13,336 nucleotides of DNA from Candidatus Iainarchaeum sp. (GTDB lineage: Archaea > Iainarchaeota > Iainarchaeia > Iainarchaeales > GCA-2688035): positions 1-13,336 of the forward strand of contig JAFGEM010000023.1 of assembly GCA_016931555.1 (NCBI GenBank). Direction: 5' to 3'. Below are positions 1-6,336 of this stretch, piece by piece (position 1 is the first letter of the stretch; every line of letters begins with the position of its first letter). The translations under genes were made by a program, and so were the position numbers. Under the pieces are notes generated by a model. It made no database searches. It was not told the origin of the DNA and saw nothing but the letters and a program-made list of their open reading frames with translations.

Positions 1-669
1 ACCTACACTGGTCTTTAACGGCCTTGATATTTTCACTAAACTTGCCCCTCTAATAAAAATAGGCTTAGCACTTGTCCCCTCTGCTTTTGGAATTTTCAAC
101 TGATTGCCGCCAACACTATTCTGGGGCTCGCTTGCCAATTCAACAACACTCCCCGCAGCCAAATCAGGAATACTGCATCTTGGATTGGCAGGAGAACCAT
201 AAGGGTTTCCTGAATCAGTGCAGGTGTGATTGCAGCGAATTGCACAACCACCCTCCCAGCAATATCTTTCTCCTCCGCAATCAACATAATGCGTGTAAGG
301 GCCATTGCCCGCATCCTTATAGGGTTCGAGCCCGCTTCCAAAATTATAACATTTTTCGGGCTTAGTGGCACATGTTTCTCCCGAACCTAATTTATACATC
401 CAGTGAGACTCATTAATTCCAAAAGGCACATCCGGAACTCCAATAGGCGGAATCCAACTGCAAACACTCGGTTGCCCAATGCAACTCCAAATTACATCGC
501 CCTTGAAATTCGTTTCAATGTGACAGGATGCATCACAACCATCATTAGGACGCGCGTTGCCATCATCACAAGCTTCCCCAGACTCAACAACGCCATTGCC
601 GCAGGCAGCGTAAACACTGGAAAAAATTAGAAGAAACGCGAGAAATAAAAAAATTTTTTGTGAGAACAT
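1..669 (-). CDS. Secreted Cys-rich protein with DUF4215/myxococcus-type disulphide repeat, partial (C-terminus off the left edge)
   Basis: Read on the minus strand, an ATG at 669 opens a frame that runs without a stop to the window edge (223 codons seen). Residues 1-21 form a signal peptide (a short polar start, a Phe/Leu-rich core, then Val-Tyr-Ala). Directly after it, residues 23-52 carry CGNGVVESGEACDDGN and then NDGCDASC, the hallmark of the DUF4215 / 'myxococcus cysteine-rich repeat' family, a small disulphide-stabilised extracellular module. A second Cys-rich stretch follows (residues 63-165) with possible N-glycosylation sequons (Asn-Glu-Ser, Asn-His-Thr). From about residue 173 the sequence turns hydrophobic/Gly-rich (AKPIFIRGASLVKI), which could be the start of a beta-helix, but that is a guess. 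I infer a cell-surface or exported protein, substrate unknown. It appears to have its own promoter (TATA at 693-702) and is probably leaderless. Confidence 0.85.
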   Translation of the reverse strand, partial: MFSQKIFLFLAFLLIFSSVYAACGNGVVESGEACDDGNARPNDGCDASCHIETNFKGDVIWSCIGQPSVCSWIPPIGVPDVPFGINESHWMYKLGSGETCATKPEKCYNFGSGLEPYKDAGNGPYTHYVDCGGERYCWEGGCAIRCNHTCTDSGNPYGSPANPRCSIPDLAAGSVVELASEPQNSVGGNQLKIPKAEGTSAKPIFIRGASLVKISRPLKTSVG

Positions 670-692
670 GCCAGTATAAAAAAAGTCCCAAT

Positions 693-702
693 GAAATATA
701 AG
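693..702 (-). promoter_or_regulatory. TATA box of the secreted Cys-rich gene
   Basis: Read on the minus strand this is CTTATATTTC, preceded by AAGA. Its centre lies about 28 bases upstream of the ATG at 669, the spacing expected for an archaeal TATA box serving a leaderless transcript. It lies just past the stop of the upstream gene (712), so the secreted protein is probably its own transcription unit. Confidence 0.55.
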
Positions 703-711
703 TCTTACTTG

Positions 712-978
712 TTAGGAGTTTCCTTTCAGCTCAGAAAGCTCTCTCAAACAATTCTCATTCTCCTGATTCAAAAGCGTGTTCTGTGACTGGCACAAGCGCA
801 ATTGCTCTACTTTATGTGGCTCGAGCAAAGGCTCAATGTAAAAGTGCTCTATTACTGCGCCGACAACAATGCCAAAAATGAGAAGGCACGCCACTAAAAT
901 TTTTGTAGTGCTCCAAAAGCCTTTCTTCTTTTTCCGCTTCCGCGGCTGTTCATCCTCTTCCTCTTCATCTCTTGCCAT
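712..978 (-). CDS. Single-pass membrane protein with charged N-terminus and extracytoplasmic coiled coil
   Basis: This is an 88-residue protein that I do not recognise. Residues 1-11 are strongly acidic (a run of Glu/Asp) and residues 13-20 strongly basic (RKRKKKK), then one hydrophobic segment spans about residues 27-45. The remaining 40 residues are polar with Leu/Glu/Asn spacing like a short coiled coil and include two Cys (positions 63 and 77). By the positive-inside rule the charged tail should be cytoplasmic and the helix outside. The start is ATG at 978. A plausible AT-rich promoter (AGTTTTAATAACC read on the minus strand) lies at 1010-1022. It follows the orphan gene ending at 1042 by 63 bases. 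The function is unknown; the coiled coil suggests oligomerisation. Confidence 0.7.
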   Translation of the reverse strand: MARDEEEEDEQPRKRKKKKGFWSTTKILVACLLIFGIVVGAVIEHFYIEPLLEPHKVEQLRLCQSQNTLLNQENENCLRELSELKGNS

Positions 979-1041
979 AAAAAAACACTCATATACTAAT
1001 AGAAAAAGAGGTTATTAAAACTTGCTAAAAAAAACAGGCTT

Positions 1042-1476
1042 TTATTTTCTTCTTCTGTGCATATGCTTTGGCACTCCTGTTCTCGGCACTCTTCTCTCTT
1101 TTCGGGCGCGCAGCCCAGGGTATTCAACCTGTGCAGAGCCTAAAGCGCGCACTGAAGCAAAAAGCCCTTCAACTGCAGTTGTTTCCGGAGAAATCAGTTT
1201 TTCCGGGTTGCGGGCAAGATTCTTGACAAGCCCGCGTTTTAACAGTGTTTGGCGAACATTATAATCATTAAGCACAAGCTTTCCTTTGGAATCAAGAGTT
1301 GCACCGGAAGCCAGTGCAACTGCAATAACAAGTTTTTCCTTTAGCCCGCAAGAATTATAGGGCGTGTGGAGCTGCATTAATGTGATTATCCTGCGGTTCA
1401 TGCCAGTAATCCCTAAAATATGCTGCCCTCTAATCCGGCTGTATAATTCCGCAATTTCATTTTCCCTTGAGCCCAT
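1042..1476 (-). CDS. Hypothetical basic protein downstream of taw1
   Basis: This is a 144-residue protein that I do not recognise. The frame could open at TTG 1488, but ATG 1476 is preferred and yields MGSRENEIAEL. Residues 1-60 look mixed alpha/beta, the middle reads like a helix-turn-helix-sized helical unit (NDYNVRQTLLKRGLVKNLARNPEKL), and the C-terminal 30 residues are very rich in Arg/Lys (ending HRRRK), as in many RNA- or ribosome-associated archaeal proteins. It begins 43 bases after the stop of taw1 on the same strand, so it may be co-transcribed. An opposite-strand frame with a signal-peptide-like start overlaps its 3' part; I judge that frame to be the shadow because the whole 1-2794 block runs leftwards. 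Nucleic-acid binding is inferred only from charge. Confidence 0.6.
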   Translation of the reverse strand: MGSRENEIAELYSRIRGQHILGITGMNRRIITLMQLHTPYNSCGLKEKLVIAVALASGATLDSKGKLVLNDYNVRQTLLKRGLVKNLARNPEKLISPETTAVEGLFASVRALGSAQVEYPGLRARKERRVPRTGVPKHMHRRRK

Positions 1477-1519
1477 GCAAAGCCACAAATTTTTTTTACT
1501 TTAAAACACTGTGTTAAAT

Positions 1520-2485
1520 TCAATTGTTTTTTATTTTCAGTTTTTTTGCTCCGCTTGAAAGCAGTACAACCCGGCTTTCTTGGGATTCCCCTGCAATAGT
1601 ATAGTTTAAGTGGTTATTAATTTTTTCTGCAAACTCCTTAACCTCACTATGAAAGGGCATGTTTTCTTTTTTCATGCGCTGCCTGCTATAACCCAAAAAC
1701 ATGTAGCCTTTAACCTCAACAAAATTAGGCTCTGCCTTTTCAATTATCTTTGCAAATTCCTTTTCATGCGACATGTTTAACCCGCGCATTGCAGTAATCC
1801 TGATTGCCTTGCGCGTTGAAAGAGAGGGCAAAAGTGAGAGGGTTTCATTAAACCTTTTCCAAGCATCTTTCAAGAGAGGCCTGTCAAGCTTCTTGAAAAT
1901 TTGCTCGTCGGGAGCTTCCATTGAAATGTAAAGCTGTGTCGGCAAAGACAATTTTTCCAGAACCTCGGGATGAAGACCGTTAGAAACCAAAAAAGTAGTG
2001 AACTCTCTCTTATGAAACTCATCAATCAATTCCGAAAGTCTTGGGTAAAGCGTTGGCTCTCCAGATAGGGAAATTGCAACCTGATTTGGGTTAAGGGCTT
2101 CCTTGAATTTCTTTTTGTTGAGGTTTTCGTGCCCAGGAAAGCCGGAAAGGAGAGAGCGCTGTGCTTCAATAGATTGGGAAATAATTTCTTTGGGTTCATC
2201 AATTGGAAATTTATTCATGTCTCCCGAAAGTGTGACTTCTGTATTGCGCCAGCAGTAGAGGCAGCGGTTGTCGCACCAGAAGAGAGAAGGAGTCATTTGA
2301 AGGCACCTGTGCGAAGGAACGCCGTAAAATTTTTGTTTATAGCACACTCCTTTGTTGCGCAAAGAACGCTTTGTCCAGAGGCATGTTTTTACTGCACTGT
2401 GCTTATGCTTGCCTACAATTTTGTATTGTTGTTTTTCATAATTTTTGATTAAATCCAAAGGAATTTGGGTTTTATACATAAGCAT
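1520..2485 (-). CDS. taw1: S-adenosylmethionine-dependent tRNA 4-demethylwyosine synthase (Taw1/TYW1)
   Basis: This radical SAM enzyme builds the tricyclic core of wyosine at G37 of tRNA-Phe, from N1-methylguanosine plus the C2-C3 unit of pyruvate. The radical-SAM cluster motif CxxxCxxC is seen at Cys71, Cys75 and Cys78 (FWCDNRCLYCW). Upstream, Cys35, Cys48 and Cys61 have the 13/13/10 spacing that I know for the second [4Fe-4S] cluster of archaeal Taw1. Lys50, just after Cys48, matches the lysine implicated in pyruvate binding. SLSGEPT and the later stretch EVKGYMFLGYSRQRMK are family signatures. The length (321) fits the archaeal flavodoxin-less form; eukaryotic TYW1 has an added flavodoxin domain. 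Two in-frame ATGs (2485 and 2479) are possible starts. The partner methylase (Trm5) and Taw2/Taw3 are not in this window. Confidence 0.95.
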   Translation of the reverse strand: MLMYKTQIPLDLIKNYEKQQYKIVGKHKHSAVKTCLWTKRSLRNKGVCYKQKFYGVPSHRCLQMTPSLFWCDNRCLYCWRNTEVTLSGDMNKFPIDEPKEIISQSIEAQRSLLSGFPGHENLNKKKFKEALNPNQVAISLSGEPTLYPRLSELIDEFHKREFTTFLVSNGLHPEVLEKLSLPTQLYISMEAPDEQIFKKLDRPLLKDAWKRFNETLSLLPSLSTRKAIRITAMRGLNMSHEKEFAKIIEKAEPNFVEVKGYMFLGYSRQRMKKENMPFHSEVKEFAEKINNHLNYTIAGESQESRVVLLSSGAKKLKIKNN

Positions 2486-2515
2486 ATTATTTGGGGAAGA
2501 AATTAAAAAAGTGTG

Positions 2516-2794
2516 TTACGGCCTGCGCCTGCGCTTTGGATTTCTGGGGGGCTTGGGCTTTTTTCTTGCAAAATGCGCTTTGAAGCGCAATAAATTTTCA
2601 TCAGCAATTTCTCTTCTCTGCCCGCGTATTGCCTCAATAAGAATTTGCCTTGTAATCGGCTCTCTTGTTCTCTCCAATTCCCGCATAAGCCTGCCTAAAT
2701 CAACCATTTCCGCGCGCACAAGGGCATCAAGAGCTTCCCTGTCTTCAGGAGTAAGCTTCACTTGCTTTAAAAGCGCTTCGAGTTTTGGATCCAT
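2516..2794 (-). CDS. Small basic helical hypothetical protein upstream of taw1
   Basis: This 92-residue protein starts at ATG 2794; the longer frame from TTG 2809 is less likely. It is predicted to be almost wholly helical for residues 1-75, with amphipathic, charge-rich helices (KLTPEDREALDALVRAEM). It ends in a disordered tail of Lys, Arg and Pro (KKPKPPRNPKRRRRP). No Cys or catalytic motif is seen. I do not recognise the family. The stop is 30 bases before the taw1 start on the same strand, so the two genes probably share a transcript. The tail suggests RNA or nucleoprotein contact, but that is inference. Promoter candidates on the minus strand are the TATA-like elements at about 2826-2836 and 2851-2858. 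Confidence 0.7.
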   Translation of the reverse strand: MDPKLEALLKQVKLTPEDREALDALVRAEMVDLGRLMRELERTREPITRQILIEAIRGQRREIADENLLRFKAHFARKKPKPPRNPKRRRRP

Positions 2795-2844
2795 CTGAAA
2801 AACACCCAAAGACTAAATTTTCCCTTATGTATAGTTGCTTTGTG

Positions 2845-2860
2845 GAAACCTTTATAAATA
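2845..2860 (+). promoter_or_regulatory. BRE/TATA promoter of the PRC-barrel gene
   Basis: GAAACC is followed directly by TTTATAAATA, a textbook archaeal BRE plus TATA element. Transcription would start near 2881, giving a leader of about 37 bases that holds the Shine-Dalgarno site. The TATA core is nearly self-complementary, so it could also serve the leftward gene that starts at 2794. Confidence 0.65.
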
Positions 2861-2906
2861 AGTTCGTGGTTATTAGATAAGTTATAATTAACTTAATAGA
2901 GTAAAA

Positions 2907-2913
2907 GGGGTGG
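2907..2913 (+). promoter_or_regulatory. Ribosome binding site deciding the GTG start of the PRC-barrel gene
   Basis: GGGGTGG carries the GGTG core that pairs with the archaeal 16S 3' end. It sits 4 bases before the GTG at 2918 and supports that non-ATG codon as the start. Confidence 0.6.
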
Positions 2914-2917
2914 AAGC

Positions 2918-3184
2918 GTGTATAAGTACACTGTAGCAAGGCAACTGGCAACAAAAAAAGTAATTACAAACCGCGGAGATGAAGTTGGAAAACTCTCTGA
3001 TTTGACTATAAACGAGGCAAGCGGAGAAATTGAATCTCTTGTTGTAGAGCTTGACAGAGACAGCAAAGTAACAAAGAGAATGGGCGGAAAAGAAAGAACT
3101 ATTCACGTGCCATATTCCGCAGTAACAGCAGTAAGCGATGTTTTTATTGTTGACGAGAGAGAGCTGACAAAAATTCAGGAATAA
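2918..3184 (+). CDS. PRC-barrel domain protein
   Basis: This 88-residue protein consists of a single PRC-barrel, a small beta-barrel fold found at the end of RimM, in photosynthetic reaction centre H subunits and as stand-alone archaeal proteins. The pattern is clear: ARQLATKKVITNRGDEVG near the start, then the conserved strand pair DLTINEASGEIESLVVE (residues 28-44), a Lys/Arg-rich loop, and the closing strands IHVPYSAVTAVSDVFIVD. The start is GTG, supported by a strong ribosome binding site. Some euryarchaeal stand-alone PRC-barrel proteins (CdpB) belong to the FtsZ/SepF division machinery and others are of unknown role; nothing here decides between them. It ends 1 base from the stop of the convergent NFACT gene, leaving no room for separate terminators. 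Confidence 0.88.
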   Translation: MYKYTVARQLATKKVITNRGDEVGKLSDLTINEASGEIESLVVELDRDSKVTKRMGGKERTIHVPYSAVTAVSDVFIVDERELTKIQE

Positions 3185-3185
3185 A

Positions 3186-4292
3186 TTAATCTGCAAATTC
3201 TACTGTTAGCTGCCTCTTTTTCAGGTCTAAATCAGTTACAAACCCAAAACCCGACAACTTATACATAATAGTTTTTTTGTCTGCCCCCTTTCCAGAATGA
3301 ATTGTTTCAATTGCGCGCGCCAATTCAGCATAGTGCGCATAAATTGCTTCGCCTTTTTTTCTGTTCAACTCAATTTTGCTTCCAAACTCTGCAACTGATT
3401 TTTCCTGCAGGGAAATGCTGTGTTTTAACTCAGAAATTTTTTTATCGGAAACTGCACTGCCTTTTTGTTTTTTTGATTCAAGGAAAAGCGCAGAAAAGTT
3501 CTCAGAAAAAGCAGAATTCAATGAATCGAATTTTTGAATGCCCTTTGCAGATGACAGGGGGAACGGGAGAATAATTTTTTCGGAATTTTTTTCCGCTAAA
3601 ACAGGAGCCAGCTTTTTCTTTTCCACAGAATAAAATTCGCGCATTAAATTGGAAATTTTTTTAAATTCATTTTGGGAGATAGTTTGCGCGGGCCTGTCTT
3701 TTGGAAGGGCAGCCCTAAAGAGTATTTCCTCTGCAATTAAAGGGGCAATGTTTGCACTGCGAATCAATGCAGATGCAATGCCCGCATCACTTGATTTCAC
3801 TGCCGCTTCAAGGGCTTTTTCAGGGGAAAGCGGATCCAAGCCTTTTGAAGCGGGAAACTTGTAAGGTGCGCCTTTTTCGAGAACCCTGTCCTTCCAATGC
3901 TCCCTTCTCGCAACACCAAGAATCTTCATTGCCTTGTCAGCCAGGATAACATTGCCTTTTGCGAATAACTCTAAAACCAGAAAATAATCTGCAAATTCAA
4001 GCACAACAACCCTGTCAAAATTGTGCTGTTCTGCTTTGAGGATTCTCTTTCCCTCAAGGTGCTTGCGCAAAAAGCCCCCAAAACCCGAGCTCTGCTGCTT
4101 TGCAGGAACAGAATAAGTTGCAAAGAATAATATTTGCTGTGTTACAATCAAGTCCTTGCTCCCCTGTTTCGAGTGCAGCCTTATCTTTAGCCAATTGTTC
4201 TCCAATTCCTGCACTTTTTTTACAGTACTCCCTTCAAGCAATTCCTTTGCTTCGAGAACAGCATAAGCCAGAGTCAAATTTGTTATCTGCAT
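3186..4292 (-). CDS. Short NFACT-family (RqcH/Rqc2/NEMF-like) protein lacking NFACT-R
   Basis: The first 150 residues match the NFACT-N domain of ribosome-quality-control factors: residues 70-100 read FGGFLRKHLEGKRI, then HNFDRVVVLEF, with the conserved Asp-Arg pair at 93-94, followed by LVLELFAKGNVILAD. Residues 160-250 are a helix-hairpin-helix-like middle part and 285-335 look like the coiled coil (SISLQEKSVAEFGSKIEL). In bacteria and eukaryotes these proteins bind obstructed large ribosomal subunits and recruit tRNA to add C-terminal tails. This protein stops at 368 residues, whereas full-length archaeal members are nearer 600 and carry NFACT-R after the coiled coil. The Asp usual near residue 7 appears to be Thr here. 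The gene seems intact and has its own promoter (4313-4329), so this is a short form rather than an obvious frameshift. Confidence 0.88.
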   Translation of the reverse strand: MQITNLTLAYAVLEAKELLEGSTVKKVQELENNWLKIRLHSKQGSKDLIVTQQILFFATYSVPAKQQSSGFGGFLRKHLEGKRILKAEQHNFDRVVVLEFADYFLVLELFAKGNVILADKAMKILGVARREHWKDRVLEKGAPYKFPASKGLDPLSPEKALEAAVKSSDAGIASALIRSANIAPLIAEEILFRAALPKDRPAQTISQNEFKKISNLMREFYSVEKKKLAPVLAEKNSEKIILPFPLSSAKGIQKFDSLNSAFSENFSALFLESKKQKGSAVSDKKISELKHSISLQEKSVAEFGSKIELNRKKGEAIYAHYAELARAIETIHSGKGADKKTIMYKLSGFGFVTDLDLKKRQLTVEFAD

Positions 4293-4312
4293 TAAAGAAA
4301 AATAGTTGCTCT

Positions 4313-4329
4313 AATTTAAATAGGTTTTC
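4313..4329 (-). promoter_or_regulatory. BRE/TATA promoter of the NFACT gene
   Basis: On the minus strand this reads GAAAACC followed by TATTTAAATT. The TATA centre is about 25 bases from the ATG at 4292, so the message should be essentially leaderless. The GAAACC-TATA arrangement is the same as at 2845-2860. Confidence 0.55.
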
Positions 4330-4345
4330 AGTGCAGCAAACAAAG

Positions 4346-4382
4346 TTAATAAATAGGTTAAAACCATAATTTAAGCAAGTGA
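4346..4382 (+). promoter_or_regulatory. Probable promoter and Shine-Dalgarno site of the TPR-PrsW operon
   Basis: A TATA-like TTAATAAATA at 4346-4355 would place the transcript start near 4377. GTGA at 4379-4382 lies 6 bases before the GTG start at 4389. A second TATA-like element (AAAACC then ATAATTTAA, 4361-4374) is too close to the start to serve it. Moderate support only. Confidence 0.4.
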
Positions 4383-4388
4383 ATAATT

Positions 4389-6326
4389 GTGAATGATATT
4401 GGTTTGAAGGACAGTGTTTTTAGCGACAAGTCACTCCTAATCAAGCCCGTTGCTTTGGAAATGACTTTCTTTGCAGTGCTCGCAATCATATTCCACATAC
4501 CAGTATGGGGCACTATACTCGGGGGCCTTGTTGCAGTCATAGGCGTGCTATTGATGTCTTTCAACACATACAGGATATGCAAAAAATCAATTCAAGAGCA
4601 CGGATTTAATTTTTCACAATCTGTTTTGCTTGCATTTACACAGGCACTAATAGTCGCGACATTCTTTCTTTTCTTTTTCACTATAACAAGCATTGCGTTT
4701 TACGAGATAGTATACCCAAACTATTTTCCAACGCTAATGGAGGATACAATTAGTTCGCTTGGCCAAGAAGACAGAATATTCTATGAAAGCATGGGCTATG
4801 AAACCTCAAGCTGGTTTTTCATAATAACAGTTTTTTTCCTGTTCATTCCAGTTCTTGCAGGCGCAGTATTATACCGTGTTTTGCTTGCACTGGTTATAAG
4901 TGGCATGAGCCTGCAGGCCAAGCCAGCCTCCGCCCGCATAATGGTACTTGCGGGCATTACTGTGCTGGCTGTTGTCATTCTCGACTCAGGGCTCACTGGA
5001 TTTGTGTTGTTTTCAGCAGGGCAAAAAGGTGTTTTTGAGGCACTTGGAAACATGGAAGAAAATGGATACCCTGGTTTTGGAGACTTATTCGGATCAGGTT
5101 TTAAGGAAATGGAGCTTTTGGATGGCAAAATAGAAGCCTATGAATTTGACAGGGATTATGCCTACTTTTCAATTGCGTTTAGGTACAACAAGTCTAGCCC
5201 AAAAAAACTGGATTTAAAATCATTAAATTTGGTTAAAGAGGGAAAAGGCTGCACAACTGTCTTATTCCAGAGAATTAGCCGCAGTAACACTGCAGGGCAT
5301 GAAACAGAAAGCATATTTGCAGAAAACCAAGAAATAGAGCTATTATATCGGGACACACTCACTATTCAGGGAGTCTTAGGAGGCACTGAGTGCGGAATGA
5401 CGCAGCAGGACTTTAACTATAACCTTTTTTTTACGCTTACAGGCAATTCAGGCACAACTAACGAGAGTGGAAGAATAAGCGGCAATTATTACATTGTTGA
5501 AACACCCGATGCAGGATATTATGAAACAAAAGCATTCTACAACTGGCAGACAGGCTCTTATACCGCAAGCGAAGAAAACTATCTTAAAGCAATAGAGCTG
5601 GAGCCATATGCAAGAGGCTATGTTATTGATTTGAAAACAATGTATTTTGAAGCAGAAGAATATGAAAAAGCGGCTGCTTTCATTGACACTGTTATTGCAA
5701 GATTTTCAAACGAGATTGAACTGCAGTATGCAGGAGGAAGAGCATACCACCAAATAGGAAACTATGAAAAAGCGCGCGAATATCTTGAAAATACGCTTGA
5801 GCTTGACAGCGAGCACAACGGCGCGAAAAACCTTTTGTTTGAAACCTACCTTGCGGAAAAAGATTATGGAAATGGAAAGGCAAAAGCATATGCGCTTTTA
5901 GCTGGAACACCAAACGACCCTGATTTGTATTATTATCTTGGAGTGTTTTCTGTGTATCAAGAGGACTATGCAATGGCTGAGGAAAATTTTGAGAAGTGCC
6001 TTGAATTGGATGCTGATGCAATCGGCTGCCTTGACTGGCTTGCAAGCGCATACGCAAACCAGGAGAAGTATTCTGAAACCAAAGAAACTGCGGAAAAAGG
6101 TTTGGAATATTATCCCGAGGAACCGCGTTTCCTTTACTGGCTCGGGGTAGGGCAGTATTACACGGGCAGCATAGAAGAAGCAATATCAAACCTTGAAAAG
6201 TCCCTTGAGAGTGAACCAACAAATGCAATGGCCTGGCTAGTGCTTTCTTACGCTTACTCTGATAACAAGGAAAATGAAAAAGCACAGGAAGCGCTTAGAA
6301 AATACGAGGAATTACAAGCAAACTAA
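4389..6326 (+). CDS. Polytopic membrane protein with large external TPR domain
   Basis: This is a 645-residue protein. About five membrane segments lie at residues 21-40, 41-58, 78-105, 141-170 and 183-209; the part HGFNFSQSVLLAFTQALIVA with the following segment resembles the bacterial DUF4199 membrane domain (low confidence). Residues 210-370 form a soluble beta-rich region with Cys288 and Cys335 that could pair. From about 375 to the end, tandem tetratricopeptide repeats are plain, e.g. AGGRAYHQIGNYEKAREYLE (449-468), then repeats near 511, 545, 579 and 613. An odd number of membrane spans suggests the TPRs are outside the cell, acting as a protein-binding scaffold. The start is GTG 4389. 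It heads an operon with the PrsW-type protease, whose gene begins 10 bases on, so it may be its partner or substrate. The biological role is unknown. Confidence 0.8.
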   Translation: MNDIGLKDSVFSDKSLLIKPVALEMTFFAVLAIIFHIPVWGTILGGLVAVIGVLLMSFNTYRICKKSIQEHGFNFSQSVLLAFTQALIVATFFLFFFTITSIAFYEIVYPNYFPTLMEDTISSLGQEDRIFYESMGYETSSWFFIITVFFLFIPVLAGAVLYRVLLALVISGMSLQAKPASARIMVLAGITVLAVVILDSGLTGFVLFSAGQKGVFEALGNMEENGYPGFGDLFGSGFKEMELLDGKIEAYEFDRDYAYFSIAFRYNKSSPKKLDLKSLNLVKEGKGCTTVLFQRISRSNTAGHETESIFAENQEIELLYRDTLTIQGVLGGTECGMTQQDFNYNLFFTLTGNSGTTNESGRISGNYYIVETPDAGYYETKAFYNWQTGSYTASEENYLKAIELEPYARGYVIDLKTMYFEAEEYEKAAAFIDTVIARFSNEIELQYAGGRAYHQIGNYEKAREYLENTLELDSEHNGAKNLLFETYLAEKDYGNGKAKAYALLAGTPNDPDLYYYLGVFSVYQEDYAMAEENFEKCLELDADAIGCLDWLASAYANQEKYSETKETAEKGLEYYPEEPRFLYWLGVGQYYTGSIEEAISNLEKSLESEPTNAMAWLVLSYAYSDNKENEKAQEALRKYEELQAN

Positions 6327-6336
6327 GGTTTTTTGA

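Noticed and set aside
96..371. Minus-strand frame of 91 codons near the left edge
   Set aside because: It overlaps the secreted Cys-rich gene in another frame; the signal peptide and disulphide motif of the latter show which frame is real.
1022..1264. Plus-strand frame with a signal-peptide-like start (80 codons)
   Set aside because: It starts at TTG, has no clear promoter or family match after the hydrophobic stretch, and lies opposite the Arg/Lys-rich tail of the leftward gene, which would create such a hydrophobic shadow.
1505..1515. Short palindrome AACACTGTGTT between taw1 and the next gene
   Set aside because: Arms of five bases in an A/T-rich gap are expected by chance, and nothing ties it to a regulator.
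2445..2798. Plus-strand frame of 117 codons upstream of the PRC-barrel promoter
   Set aside because: It is antisense to the small basic helical protein and has no start signal; the Ser/Leu-rich product is typical of a shadow.
5692..6285. Minus-strand frame of 197 codons opposite the TPR region
   Set aside because: It is antisense to clear tetratricopeptide repeats, and its Leu/Gln/Phe-rich product mirrors the Glu/Lys-rich coding strand.
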